A DNA stretch of 35,547 nt from an uncultured Thiotrichaceae bacterium (lineage in GTDB: Bacteria; Pseudomonadota; Gammaproteobacteria; Thiotrichales; Thiotrichaceae): the NCBI GenBank assembly GCA_902727985.1, contig CACVAY010000047.1, positions 1 to 35,547 on the forward strand, given 5' to 3'. Under the pieces are notes generated by a model that worked only from the letters and a program-made list of their open reading frames with translations, was not told the origin of the DNA and searched no databases. This document shows, piece after piece, positions 7,783 to 18,863 of this stretch; positions within the stretch are counted from its first letter, which is position 1; the number at the start of each line of letters is the position of its first letter. Made by a program: the position numbers and the translations under genes.

Positions 7783-8514
7783 TCAGAATATTAACGGCTC
7801 AATATAAATGTGACCTTCATTCAGATAGATCATCGCTGACTTACCCGCCAAATCAGTTTCTGCTTCATCAAGTAACAAATATTGCCCTGCAATAGCGATT
7901 AATTCAGCCTGTAAATCTTTGCAGAAAATCCGCGCAGACGTATCACCATGCATCCCTGCGATGACACGACCAGATATTTTTCCATAAACATGTATAGAGC
8001 CTGCTGCAAGAAGCTCTGAACCCGCCCCGGAATGCGCTAACACAACAAGGTCGCCCTCAGGCTCAATCACTTGCTGACCAGAACGAACGGGGTAAGTGAT
8101 CACCGTCGTTTTAGTGGCAGGTAGATTATCCAGGTTATCGTCTGCTACTTGACTCTGCCTATTGTTGTCTTTTTCGTCTTCTTTGAGCTTACGTTCAGGC
8201 AATATGCCCCAGCCGGCTTTAACGGCACTAGCGGTAAATTCTTGGGCTATATTCCGCACAGCAACGGGAACAAAGCTCAACGCTTTGACACCTGTTAATA
8301 AACCGTCATATGAAAGTGTCGCCTGCTGGTCTTCATCAAGCTTACTGCAATCAACAATTAATGGGGTATCGATAAAAAAATGTGGAGCTTGTTCCACTCT
8401 CTCCTGCAACTCCTCAAGAATACTGGAAATGTCAGATGACTTTAATGACAAGACGTTCTGCATTGCCATTTCACCTTTTAGGTCAATATGTTGATTGTTC
8501 AATTTGCTAACCAT
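7783..8514 (-). CDS. minC: Septum site-determining protein MinC
   Basis: FtsZ-polymer antagonist that blocks division away from mid-cell when bound to MinD. The frame has 243 residues (231 in E. coli). I keep the ATG at 8514 although internal ATGs at 8469 and 8463 have a better ribosome binding site (AAAGG): residues HIDLKGEM align with the E. coli N-terminal strand IELKGSSF, so the N-terminal FtsZ-binding domain needs this start. A low-complexity linker (KLKEDEKDNNRQ) joins it to the C-terminal beta-helix domain, which has PVRSGQQV, DLVVLAHSGAGSEL, GSIHVYGKISGRVIAGMHGD, IFCKDLQAELIAIAGQYLL. These Gly-rich turns bind MinD. A 118-bp gap separates it from minD, longer than in many operons. Confidence 0.95.
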   Translation of the reverse strand: MVSKLNNQHIDLKGEMAMQNVLSLKSSDISSILEELQERVEQAPHFFIDTPLIVDCSKLDEDQQATLSYDGLLTGVKALSFVPVAVRNIAQEFTASAVKAGWGILPERKLKEDEKDNNRQSQVADDNLDNLPATKTTVITYPVRSGQQVIEPEGDLVVLAHSGAGSELLAAGSIHVYGKISGRVIAGMHGDTSARIFCKDLQAELIAIAGQYLLLDEAETDLAGKSAMIYLNEGHIYIEPLIF

Positions 8515-8532
8515 TATTTAGATCCAGTCAAC

Positions 8533-8562
8533 ATAGTAATACTTAACTAGATGTGTGAGCAA
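8533..8562 (-). promoter_or_regulatory. Possible minCDE promoter
   Basis: On the minus strand TTGCTC (8557-8562), an 18-bp spacer and TACTAT (8533-8538) lie about 20 bp upstream of the minC ATG. The hexamers match only four of six consensus bases each, so this is a weak candidate. Confidence 0.28.
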
Positions 8563-8670
8563 GCATTCTGCACAGCAATTGACACATCAAACAGTCATTT
8601 GGCAATAATGGGGAACTATAGTCTGAAATGTGACAATTAAATTCAGTTATCAAGCCTATATTTCACCCAT

Positions 8671-8694
8671 AAAAAAAGGCAGCCTAAGCTGCCC
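8671..8694 (-). terminator. Intrinsic terminator of the ATP synthase operon
   Basis: Read on the minus strand, GGCAGC-ttag-GCTGCC is followed by seven Ts. It lies 22 bp after the atpC stop codon. This is a textbook rho-independent terminator and marks the end of the atp transcript before minC. Confidence 0.92.
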
Positions 8695-8716
8695 CTTTTC
8701 AGAAAGATACAATAGA

Positions 8717-9139
8717 TTATTTAAGAGACTTACCAATCTTATGTAACATTTCAATTTGTGCTTTCGCTGCTTCTAGCTCAGTCTGTAAAGCTTCGTAATC
8801 AAGATCTTCTGGATCCTTACCTTCAAGAGCACGTTCGGCTGCTTCTTGGGCTTCCTGTGCTTTTGCAGCATCCAGATCTTCAGCACGTAATGCAGTGTCT
8901 GCAAGAACAGTCACAACATGAGGCTGTACCTCAAGGATACCACCAGCAACAAAGAGTGAATGTTCTTCACCACTGGCTATATAACGAAGTTCACCCGCTT
9001 TAAGCGTGGTAATCAACTGAGTGTGTCTAGGCATAATACCTAGATCACCCATGCCACCAGGAGCGAAGATCTCTTCTACAGTCCCTGAGAACAGAGACTC
9101 CTCTGCGCTTACTACGTCCAAATGCATTGTCATAGCCAT
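8717..9139 (-). CDS. atpC: ATP synthase epsilon subunit
   Basis: Small F1 stalk subunit that binds gamma and the c-ring and can inhibit ATP hydrolysis. The 140 residues match the family. The start MAMTMHLDVVSAE aligns with E. coli MAMTYHLDVVSAE, which fixes the ATG at 9139. The N-terminal beta sandwich contains LFSGTVEEIFAPGGMGDLGIMPRH and GGILEVQP. The C-terminal helical hairpin is Ala/Glu-rich (LDAAKAQEAQEAAERAL, ALQTELEAAKAQIEML). It is the last gene of the operon, 22 bp downstream of atpD. Confidence 0.97.
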   Translation of the reverse strand: MAMTMHLDVVSAEESLFSGTVEEIFAPGGMGDLGIMPRHTQLITTLKAGELRYIASGEEHSLFVAGGILEVQPHVVTVLADTALRAEDLDAAKAQEAQEAAERALEGKDPEDLDYEALQTELEAAKAQIEMLHKIGKSLK

Positions 9140-9161
9140 GACGCTTTCTCCTGATCGTTAA

Positions 9162-11434
<2,273 letters not shown>

Positions 11435-11449
11435 GGGAATTACCTCCCT

Positions 11450-12991
11450 CTACCATGTAGCATTGGATTTAAAATTATCCAACGCCGCACGCATCTGGTC
11501 AGCAATATCGTCACTGAAGTCACCTGTATCATTCAGGTTATCCAATAAGTCGGTATTGTTAGAACGGATGTGGCTTAACATAGCTGCTTCAAAATCACCT
11601 ACTTTAGCGACATCAACATCGTCCAAGTAACCTTCATTTGCTGCAAATAACGAAAATGCCAGCTCACCAGTCTTAAGAGGGCTATATTGAGCCTGTTTCA
11701 TTAAGTCTGTGACGCGAGCACCGCGACCAAGTTTGTTACGAGTCTCTTCATCGAGATCAGATGCGAACTGAGCAAATGCCGCCAATTCACGATACTGAGC
11801 CAAGTCAAGACGAATACCACCACCTAATTTCTTGATGATTTTCGTCTGAGCTGCACCACCAACACGAGATACTGAAAGACCCGCATCAATCGCAGGACGA
11901 ATACCTGAATTGAACAAGTCAGTATCAAGGAAGATCTGGCCATCTGTGATAGAGATTACATTCGTTGGTACAAATGCTGATACGTCACCTTCTTGTGTTT
12001 CAATGATAGGGTAAGCTGTCAAAGAACCTGTCTTGCCTGTTACAGCGCCATCAGTCATACGCTCAACATAGTCAGCGTTAACACGAGCGGCACGCTCAAG
12101 AAGGCGTGAGTGAAGGAAGAATACATCACCAGGATAGGCTTCACGACCTGGAGGACGACGTAGCAATAATGATACTTGACGATATGCCCAAGCTTGCTTA
12201 GTCAAATCATCATAAATGATCAGAGCATCTTCACCTTTATCGCGATAGTACTCACCCATGGTACAACCAGAGTAAGGAGCGATATATTGCATTGATGCTG
12301 GATCAGATGCGTTAGCAGCAACGATTGTTGTATATTCCATCGCGCCAAATTCTTCCAGCTTACGAGCAACACCAGCAACAGAAGATGCTTTCTGGCCTAC
12401 AGCAACGTAGACACATTTAACGCCTTTACCTTTTTGGTTAATGATGGCATCGATCGCGATAGCTGTTTTACCAGTCTGGCGGTCACCGATGATCAATTCA
12501 CGTTGGCCACGACCAACAGGCACCATTGAATCAAGTGCCTTGATACCAGTTTCCATTGGTTCATCAACCGATTTACGATCAATAACACCTGGAGCCTGAC
12601 GTTCAATTGGCATTGAGCCAGAGCTATCTACAGGACCTTTGCCATCGATTGGTGAACCTAGCGAGTCAACAACTCGACCAAGTAGACCTTCACCGACAGG
12701 CACTTCAAGAATACGACCAGTACATTTTGCTGTATCGCCTTCTTTAAGACCTTTATAGTCACCGAGTACAACAGCACCGACAGAATCACGCTCCAAGTTT
12801 AGAGCCAATCCGAAAGCGCCTGTTGAGAATTCAATCATCTCGCCTGACATTACCTCACCCAAACCATGGATGCGGACAACACCATCGATTACCGAAACGA
12901 TCGTACCCTCTGTGCTTGCTTCAGCGCTAACTTCGAAGCTATCAATTCGCTTCTTGATTAATTCGCTGATTTCAGTTGGGTTTAATTGCAT
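11450..12991 (-). CDS. atpA: ATP synthase alpha subunit
   Basis: Non-catalytic nucleotide-binding subunit alternating with beta in F1. The 513 residues equal the E. coli length. Walker A GDRQTGKT lies at about residues 169-176. The N-terminus [16 protein letters not shown] contacts delta. The [17 protein letters not shown] segment carries the conserved arginine that reaches into the beta catalytic site. It lies 12 bp after atpH. Confidence 0.99.
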   Translation of the reverse strand: MQLNPTEISELIKKRIDSFEVSAEASTEGTIVSVIDGVVRIHGLGEVMSGEMIEFSTGAFGLALNLERDSVGAVVLGDYKGLKEGDTAKCTGRILEVPVGEGLLGRVVDSLGSPIDGKGPVDSSGSMPIERQAPGVIDRKSVDEPMETGIKALDSMVPVGRGQRELIIGDRQTGKTAIAIDAIINQKGKGVKCVYVAVGQKASSVAGVARKLEEFGAMEYTTIVAANASDPASMQYIAPYSGCTMGEYYRDKGEDALIIYDDLTKQAWAYRQVSLLLRRPPGREAYPGDVFFLHSRLLERAARVNADYVERMTDGAVTGKTGSLTAYPIIETQEGDVSAFVPTNVISITDGQIFLDTDLFNSGIRPAIDAGLSVSRVGGAAQTKIIKKLGGGIRLDLAQYRELAAFAQFASDLDEETRNKLGRGARVTDLMKQAQYSPLKTGELAFSLFAANEGYLDDVDVAKVGDFEAAMLSHIRSNNTDLLDNLNDTGDFSDDIADQMRAALDNFKSNATW

Positions 12992-13003
12992 TTATAAATC
13001 CTC

Positions 13004-13540
13004 TTATCCGTTCAAGGCGTGTGTCATTTTTTGCAAACGACCTTGAATCGAACCATCTATTACCATATCCCCTGCCCGGATGATCATGCCACCAAGAATT
13101 GACTTATCAATCTCTGTGGTAATCTTTACATCACGATCAAGGCGCGCTTTTAGTGCTGTTGCAATCTTATCTTTTTCTTCATCAGAGAGTTCACTTGTAG
13201 AGACAATAGTTGCCTCGATAGAACCCTCCTCTTCATCCTTCATTGCTTCAAACAATGTAGAGACTTGAGGAAGAATTTCGATACGGCCATACTCAGCCAA
13301 CAACTTCACTAGGTTTTGCTGCTTATCATCAATATTGCTTTCGCAAAGCTCGATGAAAGCTTCAGCCTTACCTTCGCGAGTAAGGGTTGGGGTGTCCAAT
13401 ACCGATGCCACGTTTTCATCGCTGGCAACTGCACCCATAAAAGAAAGCGCATCAGACCATTCGGTCAATGTGCCATTCTCTTTGGCCAGCTCAAAAACAG
13501 CTCTGGCATATGGACGGGCGGTAGTAGTTAGTTCAGACAT
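13004..13540 (-). CDS. atpH: ATP synthase delta subunit
   Basis: Peripheral-stalk connector joining the b dimer to the top of F1. The 178 residues match the family (177 in E. coli). The N-terminal six-helix domain starts TTARPYARAVFELAKENG. The C-terminal domain holds the conserved LGGMIIRAGDMVIDGSIQGRL segment, which is the best family marker. It starts 11 bp after the atpF stop and is co-transcribed with its partners. Confidence 0.97.
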   Translation of the reverse strand: MSELTTTARPYARAVFELAKENGTLTEWSDALSFMGAVASDENVASVLDTPTLTREGKAEAFIELCESNIDDKQQNLVKLLAEYGRIEILPQVSTLFEAMKDEEEGSIEATIVSTSELSDEEKDKIATALKARLDRDVKITTEIDKSILGGMIIRAGDMVIDGSIQGRLQKMTHALNG

Positions 13541-13551
13541 TATCTAATACC

Positions 13552-14022
13552 TTAGAGTTTAGCGACAAGATCATCTAGCACATCTTTATGTGTGCTAGCG
13601 TCAATCTCTTTGCCCAGAATTTTACTTGCTCCGGCAACAGCTAGTTCAGATACCTGGGTGCGCAGGCCATCTTTAGCACGATTGATTTCTTGTTCCAATT
13701 CAGCGTCAGCAGCTACTTTAATACGTGCAGCCTCTTCAACAGATTTGGTTTTCGCTTCTTCTACGATTTGACCGCTTCGAGTTTGTGCTTGAGCAATGAT
13801 GTCAGCAGCTTGTACTTTCGCTTCTTTCAATACATCGGCAGCACGCTCTTCAGCACGTCGCATATCTTCTTCACCTTTTTCAGAGGCAGCAAGACCGTCA
13901 GCAATTTTCGTGCGACGAGCTTCCATGACTTCTGATAAAGGTGCCCACATGTACTTGTTGACCAACCAGATGAGGATGGTAAACGCCAGTACCTGGGCGA
14001 TTAATGTGATTGTAATACTCAC
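13552..14022 (-). CDS. atpF: ATP synthase b subunit (GTG start)
   Basis: Peripheral stalk subunit: one N-terminal membrane helix and a long cytoplasmic coiled coil that holds F1 still. The 156 residues equal the E. coli length. The membrane helix is ITLIAQVLAFTILIWLVNKYMW. The hinge and start of the coil (RRTKIADGLAASEKGEEDM) follow, then Ala/Glu/Lys-rich heptads. The start codon is GTG at 14022: this matches the family N-terminus and has AGAGGA about ten bases upstream, and no ATG is available. It lies 67 bp after atpE. Confidence 0.97.
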   Translation of the reverse strand: MSITITLIAQVLAFTILIWLVNKYMWAPLSEVMEARRTKIADGLAASEKGEEDMRRAEERAADVLKEAKVQAADIIAQAQTRSGQIVEEAKTKSVEEAARIKVAADAELEQEINRAKDGLRTQVSELAVAGASKILGKEIDASTHKDVLDDLVAKL

Positions 14023-14089
14023 TTTAATTGTCCTCTTGAAACATTAAGATTCCTGAATAAATCCAGGGACACGATAGCTATCGTAAAAT

Positions 14090-14383
14090 CTACGCGCCAA
14101 GAGCTTTAATCGCAGCATCCAAAGCACCAACAAACGGGTTAGCGAATAGGAACCACATTGAGAATGCCAAGATGATGAATGGGAAAGACTCCATCAAACC
14201 AGCGAAGATGAACATATTAGTCATCAACTGTGGGCGCATTTCAGGCTGACGTGCAATACCTTCCAATGTCTTCGCACAGATTAAACCCCAACCAATAGCA
14301 GAACCAAGACCAGCAGCGGCCAAGATCACACCAACACCAACAGCTGTATAAGCGTAAATCATCGCAATCATATCAGGTGTCAT
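14090..14383 (-). CDS. atpE: ATP synthase c subunit, Glu-type with Trp32
   Basis: Proteolipid of the rotating membrane ring; each copy carries one ion per turn. The 97 residues make two membrane helices joined by the polar loop ARQPEM. The ion-carrying carboxylate is Glu65 in GLMESFPF, not the Asp usual in gammaproteobacteria. Ser66 follows, and the end [16 protein letters not shown] is longer than in E. coli (79 residues). At position 32, where sodium-type rings have Gln, this protein has Trp (AIGWGL), and the other sodium ligands (Thr67, Tyr70) are Phe and Ile. I therefore infer proton rather than sodium coupling. A strong AAGGAG site precedes the ATG. Confidence 0.97.
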   Translation of the reverse strand: MTPDMIAMIYAYTAVGVGVILAAAGLGSAIGWGLICAKTLEGIARQPEMRPQLMTNMFIFAGLMESFPFIILAFSMWFLFANPFVGALDAAIKALGA

Positions 14384-14446
14384 TACTTTTCTCCTTAAAG
14401 AACTTAAAACTAAAAATTAAAAAACTAAAAATAAAAAAAATACAAA

Positions 14447-15319
<873 letters not shown>

Positions 15320-15733
15320 TCAGCTCTCAGTACGTTTCTGACGTTTTACCTGAGCAAACTGCGGAACTATGACACCAGTCATCCAAATGACAATCGCTGT
15401 CGCCACCACTGCTAATGGTGCAAGTTTAAGTAAACCTATGCCTAAAGCAAACAAACCGAGAAATAAGAAAAACCTTATCACCGCTGAAAGATAAAGGACT
15501 CCCATACCGCGCTTCGGATCTGTTTTTGCAATCTCATTAGCCTTTCTCATTGACCAACTAATGGTCCATGTAAGAAAGAGACTTACCAAGCCACCGTATG
15601 CTGCAGCATACGCATGCTCAGACTTCTGCATAGCAAATAATATAGCTACAATGACGAGCATTAAGATTAGCTGATACTTTCTTGCTGCCTTGGACTTTTG
15701 ATCAATTTCTTGATCAGCTGTTATCGCTCTCAC
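15320..15733 (-). CDS. atpI: ATP synthase protein I (AtpI, GTG start)
   Basis: Small membrane protein of 137 residues, known to assist c-ring assembly or stability in several bacteria. It has four hydrophobic segments (LILMLVIVAILFAM; AAAYGGLVSLFLTWTIS; YLSAVIRFFLFLGLFALGIGLL; AVVATAIVIWMTGVIV), typical of UncI/AtpI. The only sensible start is GTG at 15733, which lies 20 bp inside the upstream gene atpZ, so the two are probably translationally coupled. The identification rests on size, topology and position at the head of the atp operon. Confidence 0.88.
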   Translation of the reverse strand: MRAITADQEIDQKSKAARKYQLILMLVIVAILFAMQKSEHAYAAAYGGLVSLFLTWTISWSMRKANEIAKTDPKRGMGVLYLSAVIRFFLFLGLFALGIGLLKLAPLAVVATAIVIWMTGVIVPQFAQVKRQKRTES

Positions 15734-15947
15734 TGTTCTCTTTGTTTTCGTATTTTAAGATACCGTGAACCTTTTTCATGCCACCAATAAAACCGAGTAC
15801 GGCAAAGGACAGCATAAAAATAGGCGTCATATCTAACCACTGATCAACAAAATAGCCAATAATGAAACCGGAGATCACCATTGAGGCAAATATATTGCCA
15901 ACCCCTATTTGGAGTAGTGGAGGCTTGTGCGGTTTCTGGTCGTTCAT
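15714..15947 (-). CDS. atpZ: AtpZ/AtpI-family small membrane protein
   Basis: A 77-residue protein with two membrane helices (NIFASMVISGFIIGYFVDQWL and PIFMLSFAVLGFIGGMKKVH). It matches the PF09527-type F0F1-ATPase accessory family (AtpZ), with the conserved G-Y-x-D-x-W-L feature. In alkaliphilic bacilli AtpZ and AtpI form a calcium/magnesium transporter supporting the ATP synthase; whether that holds here is unknown. It is the first gene of the operon and its 3' end overlaps atpI by 20 bp. Confidence 0.85.
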   Translation of the reverse strand: MNDQKPHKPPLLQIGVGNIFASMVISGFIIGYFVDQWLDMTPIFMLSFAVLGFIGGMKKVHGILKYENKENSESDNS

Positions 15948-15977
15948 TTATTAATCATCACTGAATTATGGGATGCG

Positions 15978-16006
15978 ATTCTAGCATCCTGACAAACACT
16001 AAACAA
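15978..16006 (-). promoter_or_regulatory. Promoter of the atp operon with palindrome across the -10
   Basis: On the minus strand TTGTTT (16001-16006), a 17-bp spacer and TAGAAT (15978-15983) precede the atpZ ATG by about 30 bp. The hexamers match sigma70 well. A perfect inverted repeat GGATGC-N7-GCATCC (15971-15989) brackets the -10 box exactly, with TAGAAT in the loop, so a repressor bound there would block polymerase. Confidence 0.6.
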
Positions 16007-16048
16007 GCTAAGGAACATCTGAATATTAGAAAATGCTAAAACACTCTA

Positions 16049-16453
16049 TTAGCTTAATTTATTAATCAAGACACTCCGTTTTTTTAACAAAAACTTGGTC
16101 AAGAAATATGAAAAAACACCCAATATATCGGCAGCAATATCGGCCAATTCAAAACTGCGAAATTCTGTCATGCTCTGTAGCACCTCAATCATGCCACCAT
16201 AGAACACTAAAGGAACTCCCTTCCAAAACCATGAAGGTTTACGTGTTATCGCTAAATCCATTAGCATTGCAAAGCCAAAGAAAACAAGTACATGAAGCAA
16301 TTTATCATTCATATTTCCTAAAGCATACGAAGTCAAAGGCATGGTTGCCACATATACACCCAAGGTCATCAGAAACACAATTAAGAGACATGTACTTACT
16401 TTAAAAGCCCCCACTCCCCTCAGTTGTCGAATTGACAAAATGATTTTATGCAT
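16049..16453 (-). CDS. VanZ-like membrane protein
   Basis: Membrane protein of 134 residues with four predicted hydrophobic segments. The pattern NDKLLHVLVFFGFAMLMD followed later by YGGMIEVLQSM and RSFELADIAADILGVFSYF matches the VanZ-like family. The conserved H (HVLVFF), the E in MIEVLQ and the D in ADILG are in the usual places. Proteins of this family are linked to teicoplanin resistance in Gram-positives; in Gram-negatives their role is unclear, so no function is claimed. It starts 135 bp from uvrD, divergently, and lies about 100 bp upstream of the atp operon. Confidence 0.72.
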   Translation of the reverse strand: MHKIILSIRQLRGVGAFKVSTCLLIVFLMTLGVYVATMPLTSYALGNMNDKLLHVLVFFGFAMLMDLAITRKPSWFWKGVPLVFYGGMIEVLQSMTEFRSFELADIAADILGVFSYFLTKFLLKKRSVLINKLS

Positions 16454-16534
16454 GCCCTCAAAGCCCTATCTGCTAAACTGCATACATCATTACATATGCA
16501 CTATTTTGTAGCGATAATTTTCACTTATTTCTGA

Positions 16535-16575
16535 TATATATCATTAGCAATTACTATATATACCATTGGCAATTA
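16535..16575. repeat. Direct repeat pair upstream of uvrD
   Basis: Two 19-bp copies, 16535-16553 and 16557-16575, both of the form TATATAyCATTrGCAATTA, offset by 22 bp (two DNA helix turns) with two mismatches. They end 13 bp before the uvrD start and lie in the shared uvrD/vanZ-like control region. Confidence 0.6.
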
Positions 16576-16588
16576 ACAAGGTCTTTTT

Positions 16589-18766
16589 ATGGATGTTTCA
16601 CACATCATCGATTCTCTTAACGAACCTCAACGAGAAGCTGTGACTTGCGGCCCTAGCTCCCAATTAGTACTGGCAGGTGCAGGGAGCGGAAAGACGCGCG
16701 TTTTAGTGCATAGAATTGCTTGGTTAATCGAAGTCGAACAGATTCCCCCATTTGGTATTCTCGCCGTTACATTCACTAACAAAGCAGCCAGTGAAATGCG
16801 CGGACGTATTGAAGAACTTCTTGGAACACCTGCTGGTGGTATGTGGGTTGGAACATTTCATGGTTTAGCGCATCGTTTGCTGCGTAGACACTGGCAAGAA
16901 GCTGGACTGCCTCAGCAATTTCAAATTCTGGACTCTGATGACCAACTTCGCATGGTCAAAAGATCTATCCGCTCTTTAGATTTGGATGATAAACAATGGC
17001 CTCCCAAACAGTCACAATGGTATATCAATGCCCGAAAAGATGAAGGTATGCGTGCAGCACACATCGAAGATATGGGAGATGCTACTCTTCAACAACTAGT
17101 TAATATTTATAAAACTTACGAAACTTTATGTAAACGTGCCGGCGTCGTCGATTTTGCAGAGCTCTTACTTCGTTCACTGGAATTAATCCGTAATAACCCG
17201 GAACTCTTACAACACTATCAACAACGATTCAGACATATTCTTATTGACGAATTTCAGGATACAAATGAACTTCAGTATGCATGGCTACGCTTATTGGCAG
17301 GCACCAAAAACCCTGTTTTTGCCGTTGGTGATGACGACCAATCAATCTATGGGTGGCGCGGAGCGAAGATAGAGAACATCCAGAACTTTTCTAAAGATTA
17401 TCCTAATTCCCGTTTAGTAAAAATGGAACAAAACTATCGCTCCACCTCCACCATCCTTAATGCTGCCAATGCGATTATTGCGAATAACAGCAGCCGCTTA
17501 GGTAAAAGCTTATGGACTGAAGATGAACATGGCGACCCCATTAAACTCTATTCAGCATTTAATGAAATTGATGAAGCATCTTTCATTGCAGGACAAATAC
17601 AACGCTGGGTTGAACTAGGGAAACGCCGTAAAGATGCAGCAATTCTCTATCGCTCAAATGCACAATCTCGCGTTTTTGAGTCAACTTTCATTGAACAGGG
17701 AATTCCCTACCAAGTCTATGGCGGACAGCGCTTTTTCGAGCGTGCAGAGATAAAAGACGCACTTGCCTATCTACGCATTACGGTCAACCGTGATGATGAC
17801 ACCTCATTTGAGCGCATAGTCAACCACCCACCCCGTGGTATTGGAGAGAAAACAATTAGCACCTTGCGGGATCTTGCCCGATCAGAAAACTTATCTTTAT
17901 GGGAAGCCGCTAATAAATCTCTGCAACATTCACTACTCAATAACCGTGCTAAAACAGCTATCGAGAAATTTGTTGTTCTGATTAACGAACTCTCCAACGA
18001 AATTGATTCCTTAGTCTTAAACGAACAAGTAGGTCAAGTTATTGAAACTTCTTGCTTGAAGGATCATTACCTAAAACGCGAAGGTGAAGAAAAAGGTAAG
18101 AATCGCGGTGAAAACCTTGATGAATTAGTTTCCGCTGCGAGTAGTTTCAACTATAAACCCGAAGACGAACACGTAAACATGGATTTCCTCTCGGCTTTTC
18201 TGACCCATGCAGCCTTAGAGGCTGGGAATGCACAGGGTGACTCAGATGAAGATTGTGTACAAATGATGACGATGCACTCTGCTAAGGGGCTTGAATTTCC
18301 ATTAGTGTTTATTGGAGGGCTTGAAGAAGGCCTTTTCCCACATCAAAACTCGATTAATGAAGAGGGTCGCTTAGAAGAAGAACGCAGACTCTTCTATGTC
18401 GCTATTACTCGTGCGAGAAAACAACTATTCATTACTTACGCAGAACAGCGCCAACTCTACGGAAATACATTACTAGGTAGCCCCTCCCAATTTATTCGTG
18501 AAATTCCAAAAGAATTAATTGAAGAAATAAGGCCTCATATGAACGCATATTCCGCACCCAATACGCGTGCCTATGGTAATACAAGAGTTGTTGAAGAAAG
18601 CGCGTCAGGCTTTTCCTCAGGAGATTACATACACCATGAAAAATTTGGTGACGGCGTAATTATTACTATCGAAGGAAACGGCCAGTCAGCTCGCGTTCAA
18701 ATAAACTTTTCAAATGTTGGTAGTAAATGGCTTGTCATGGGTTATGCAAATTTACAAAAGCGATAG
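16589..18766 (+). CDS. uvrD: DNA helicase II UvrD
   Basis: Superfamily 1 3'-5' helicase that removes the excised oligomer and UvrC in nucleotide excision repair and unwinds nicked DNA in mismatch repair. The 725 residues match E. coli UvrD (720). The N-terminus MDVSHIIDSLNEPQREAV is close to the E. coli start and separates it from Rep and PcrA. Walker A AGAGSGKT is at 29-36, the Walker B DEFQD at 220-224, GDDDQSIYGWRG at 247-258, the motif V MTMHSAKGLEF near 562, and VAITRARKQLF is motif VI. The C-terminal Tudor-like region (KFGDGVIITIEGNG...) is also typical. In E. coli it is SOS-regulated; I see no good LexA box here. Confidence 0.97.
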   Translation: MDVSHIIDSLNEPQREAVTCGPSSQLVLAGAGSGKTRVLVHRIAWLIEVEQIPPFGILAVTFTNKAASEMRGRIEELLGTPAGGMWVGTFHGLAHRLLRRHWQEAGLPQQFQILDSDDQLRMVKRSIRSLDLDDKQWPPKQSQWYINARKDEGMRAAHIEDMGDATLQQLVNIYKTYETLCKRAGVVDFAELLLRSLELIRNNPELLQHYQQRFRHILIDEFQDTNELQYAWLRLLAGTKNPVFAVGDDDQSIYGWRGAKIENIQNFSKDYPNSRLVKMEQNYRSTSTILNAANAIIANNSSRLGKSLWTEDEHGDPIKLYSAFNEIDEASFIAGQIQRWVELGKRRKDAAILYRSNAQSRVFESTFIEQGIPYQVYGGQRFFERAEIKDALAYLRITVNRDDDTSFERIVNHPPRGIGEKTISTLRDLARSENLSLWEAANKSLQHSLLNNRAKTAIEKFVVLINELSNEIDSLVLNEQVGQVIETSCLKDHYLKREGEEKGKNRGENLDELVSAASSFNYKPEDEHVNMDFLSAFLTHAALEAGNAQGDSDEDCVQMMTMHSAKGLEFPLVFIGGLEEGLFPHQNSINEEGRLEEERRLFYVAITRARKQLFITYAEQRQLYGNTLLGSPSQFIREIPKELIEEIRPHMNAYSAPNTRAYGNTRVVEESASGFSSGDYIHHEKFGDGVIITIEGNGQSARVQINFSNVGSKWLVMGYANLQKR

Positions 18767-18811
18767 ATTTCGAATATTTAATCGTCCATCCAAGAGATAA
18801 TTTCCAGACAT

Positions 18812-18837
18812 AAAAAAGCCGCTTTCGCGGCTTTTTT
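18812..18837. terminator. Bidirectional terminator between uvrD and the PG-binding gene
   Basis: AAAAAAGCCGC-tttc-GCGGCTTTTTT is a perfect hairpin flanked by A and T runs, 45 bp past uvrD and 26 bp past the convergent gene ending at 18864. It can terminate both. Confidence 0.93.
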
Positions 18838-18863
18838 ATCAAACAATCATTAGCTTACGACTA

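Noticed and set aside
8463-8469. Internal minC starts with a better ribosome binding site
   Set aside because: They would delete the N-terminal strand DLKGEM that aligns with the start of E. coli MinC.
16530-16575. Possible LexA box before uvrD (CTG...TATATATA... and ACTATATATACC)
   Set aside because: Only the AT-rich centre matches; the required CTGT and ACAG ends are missing.
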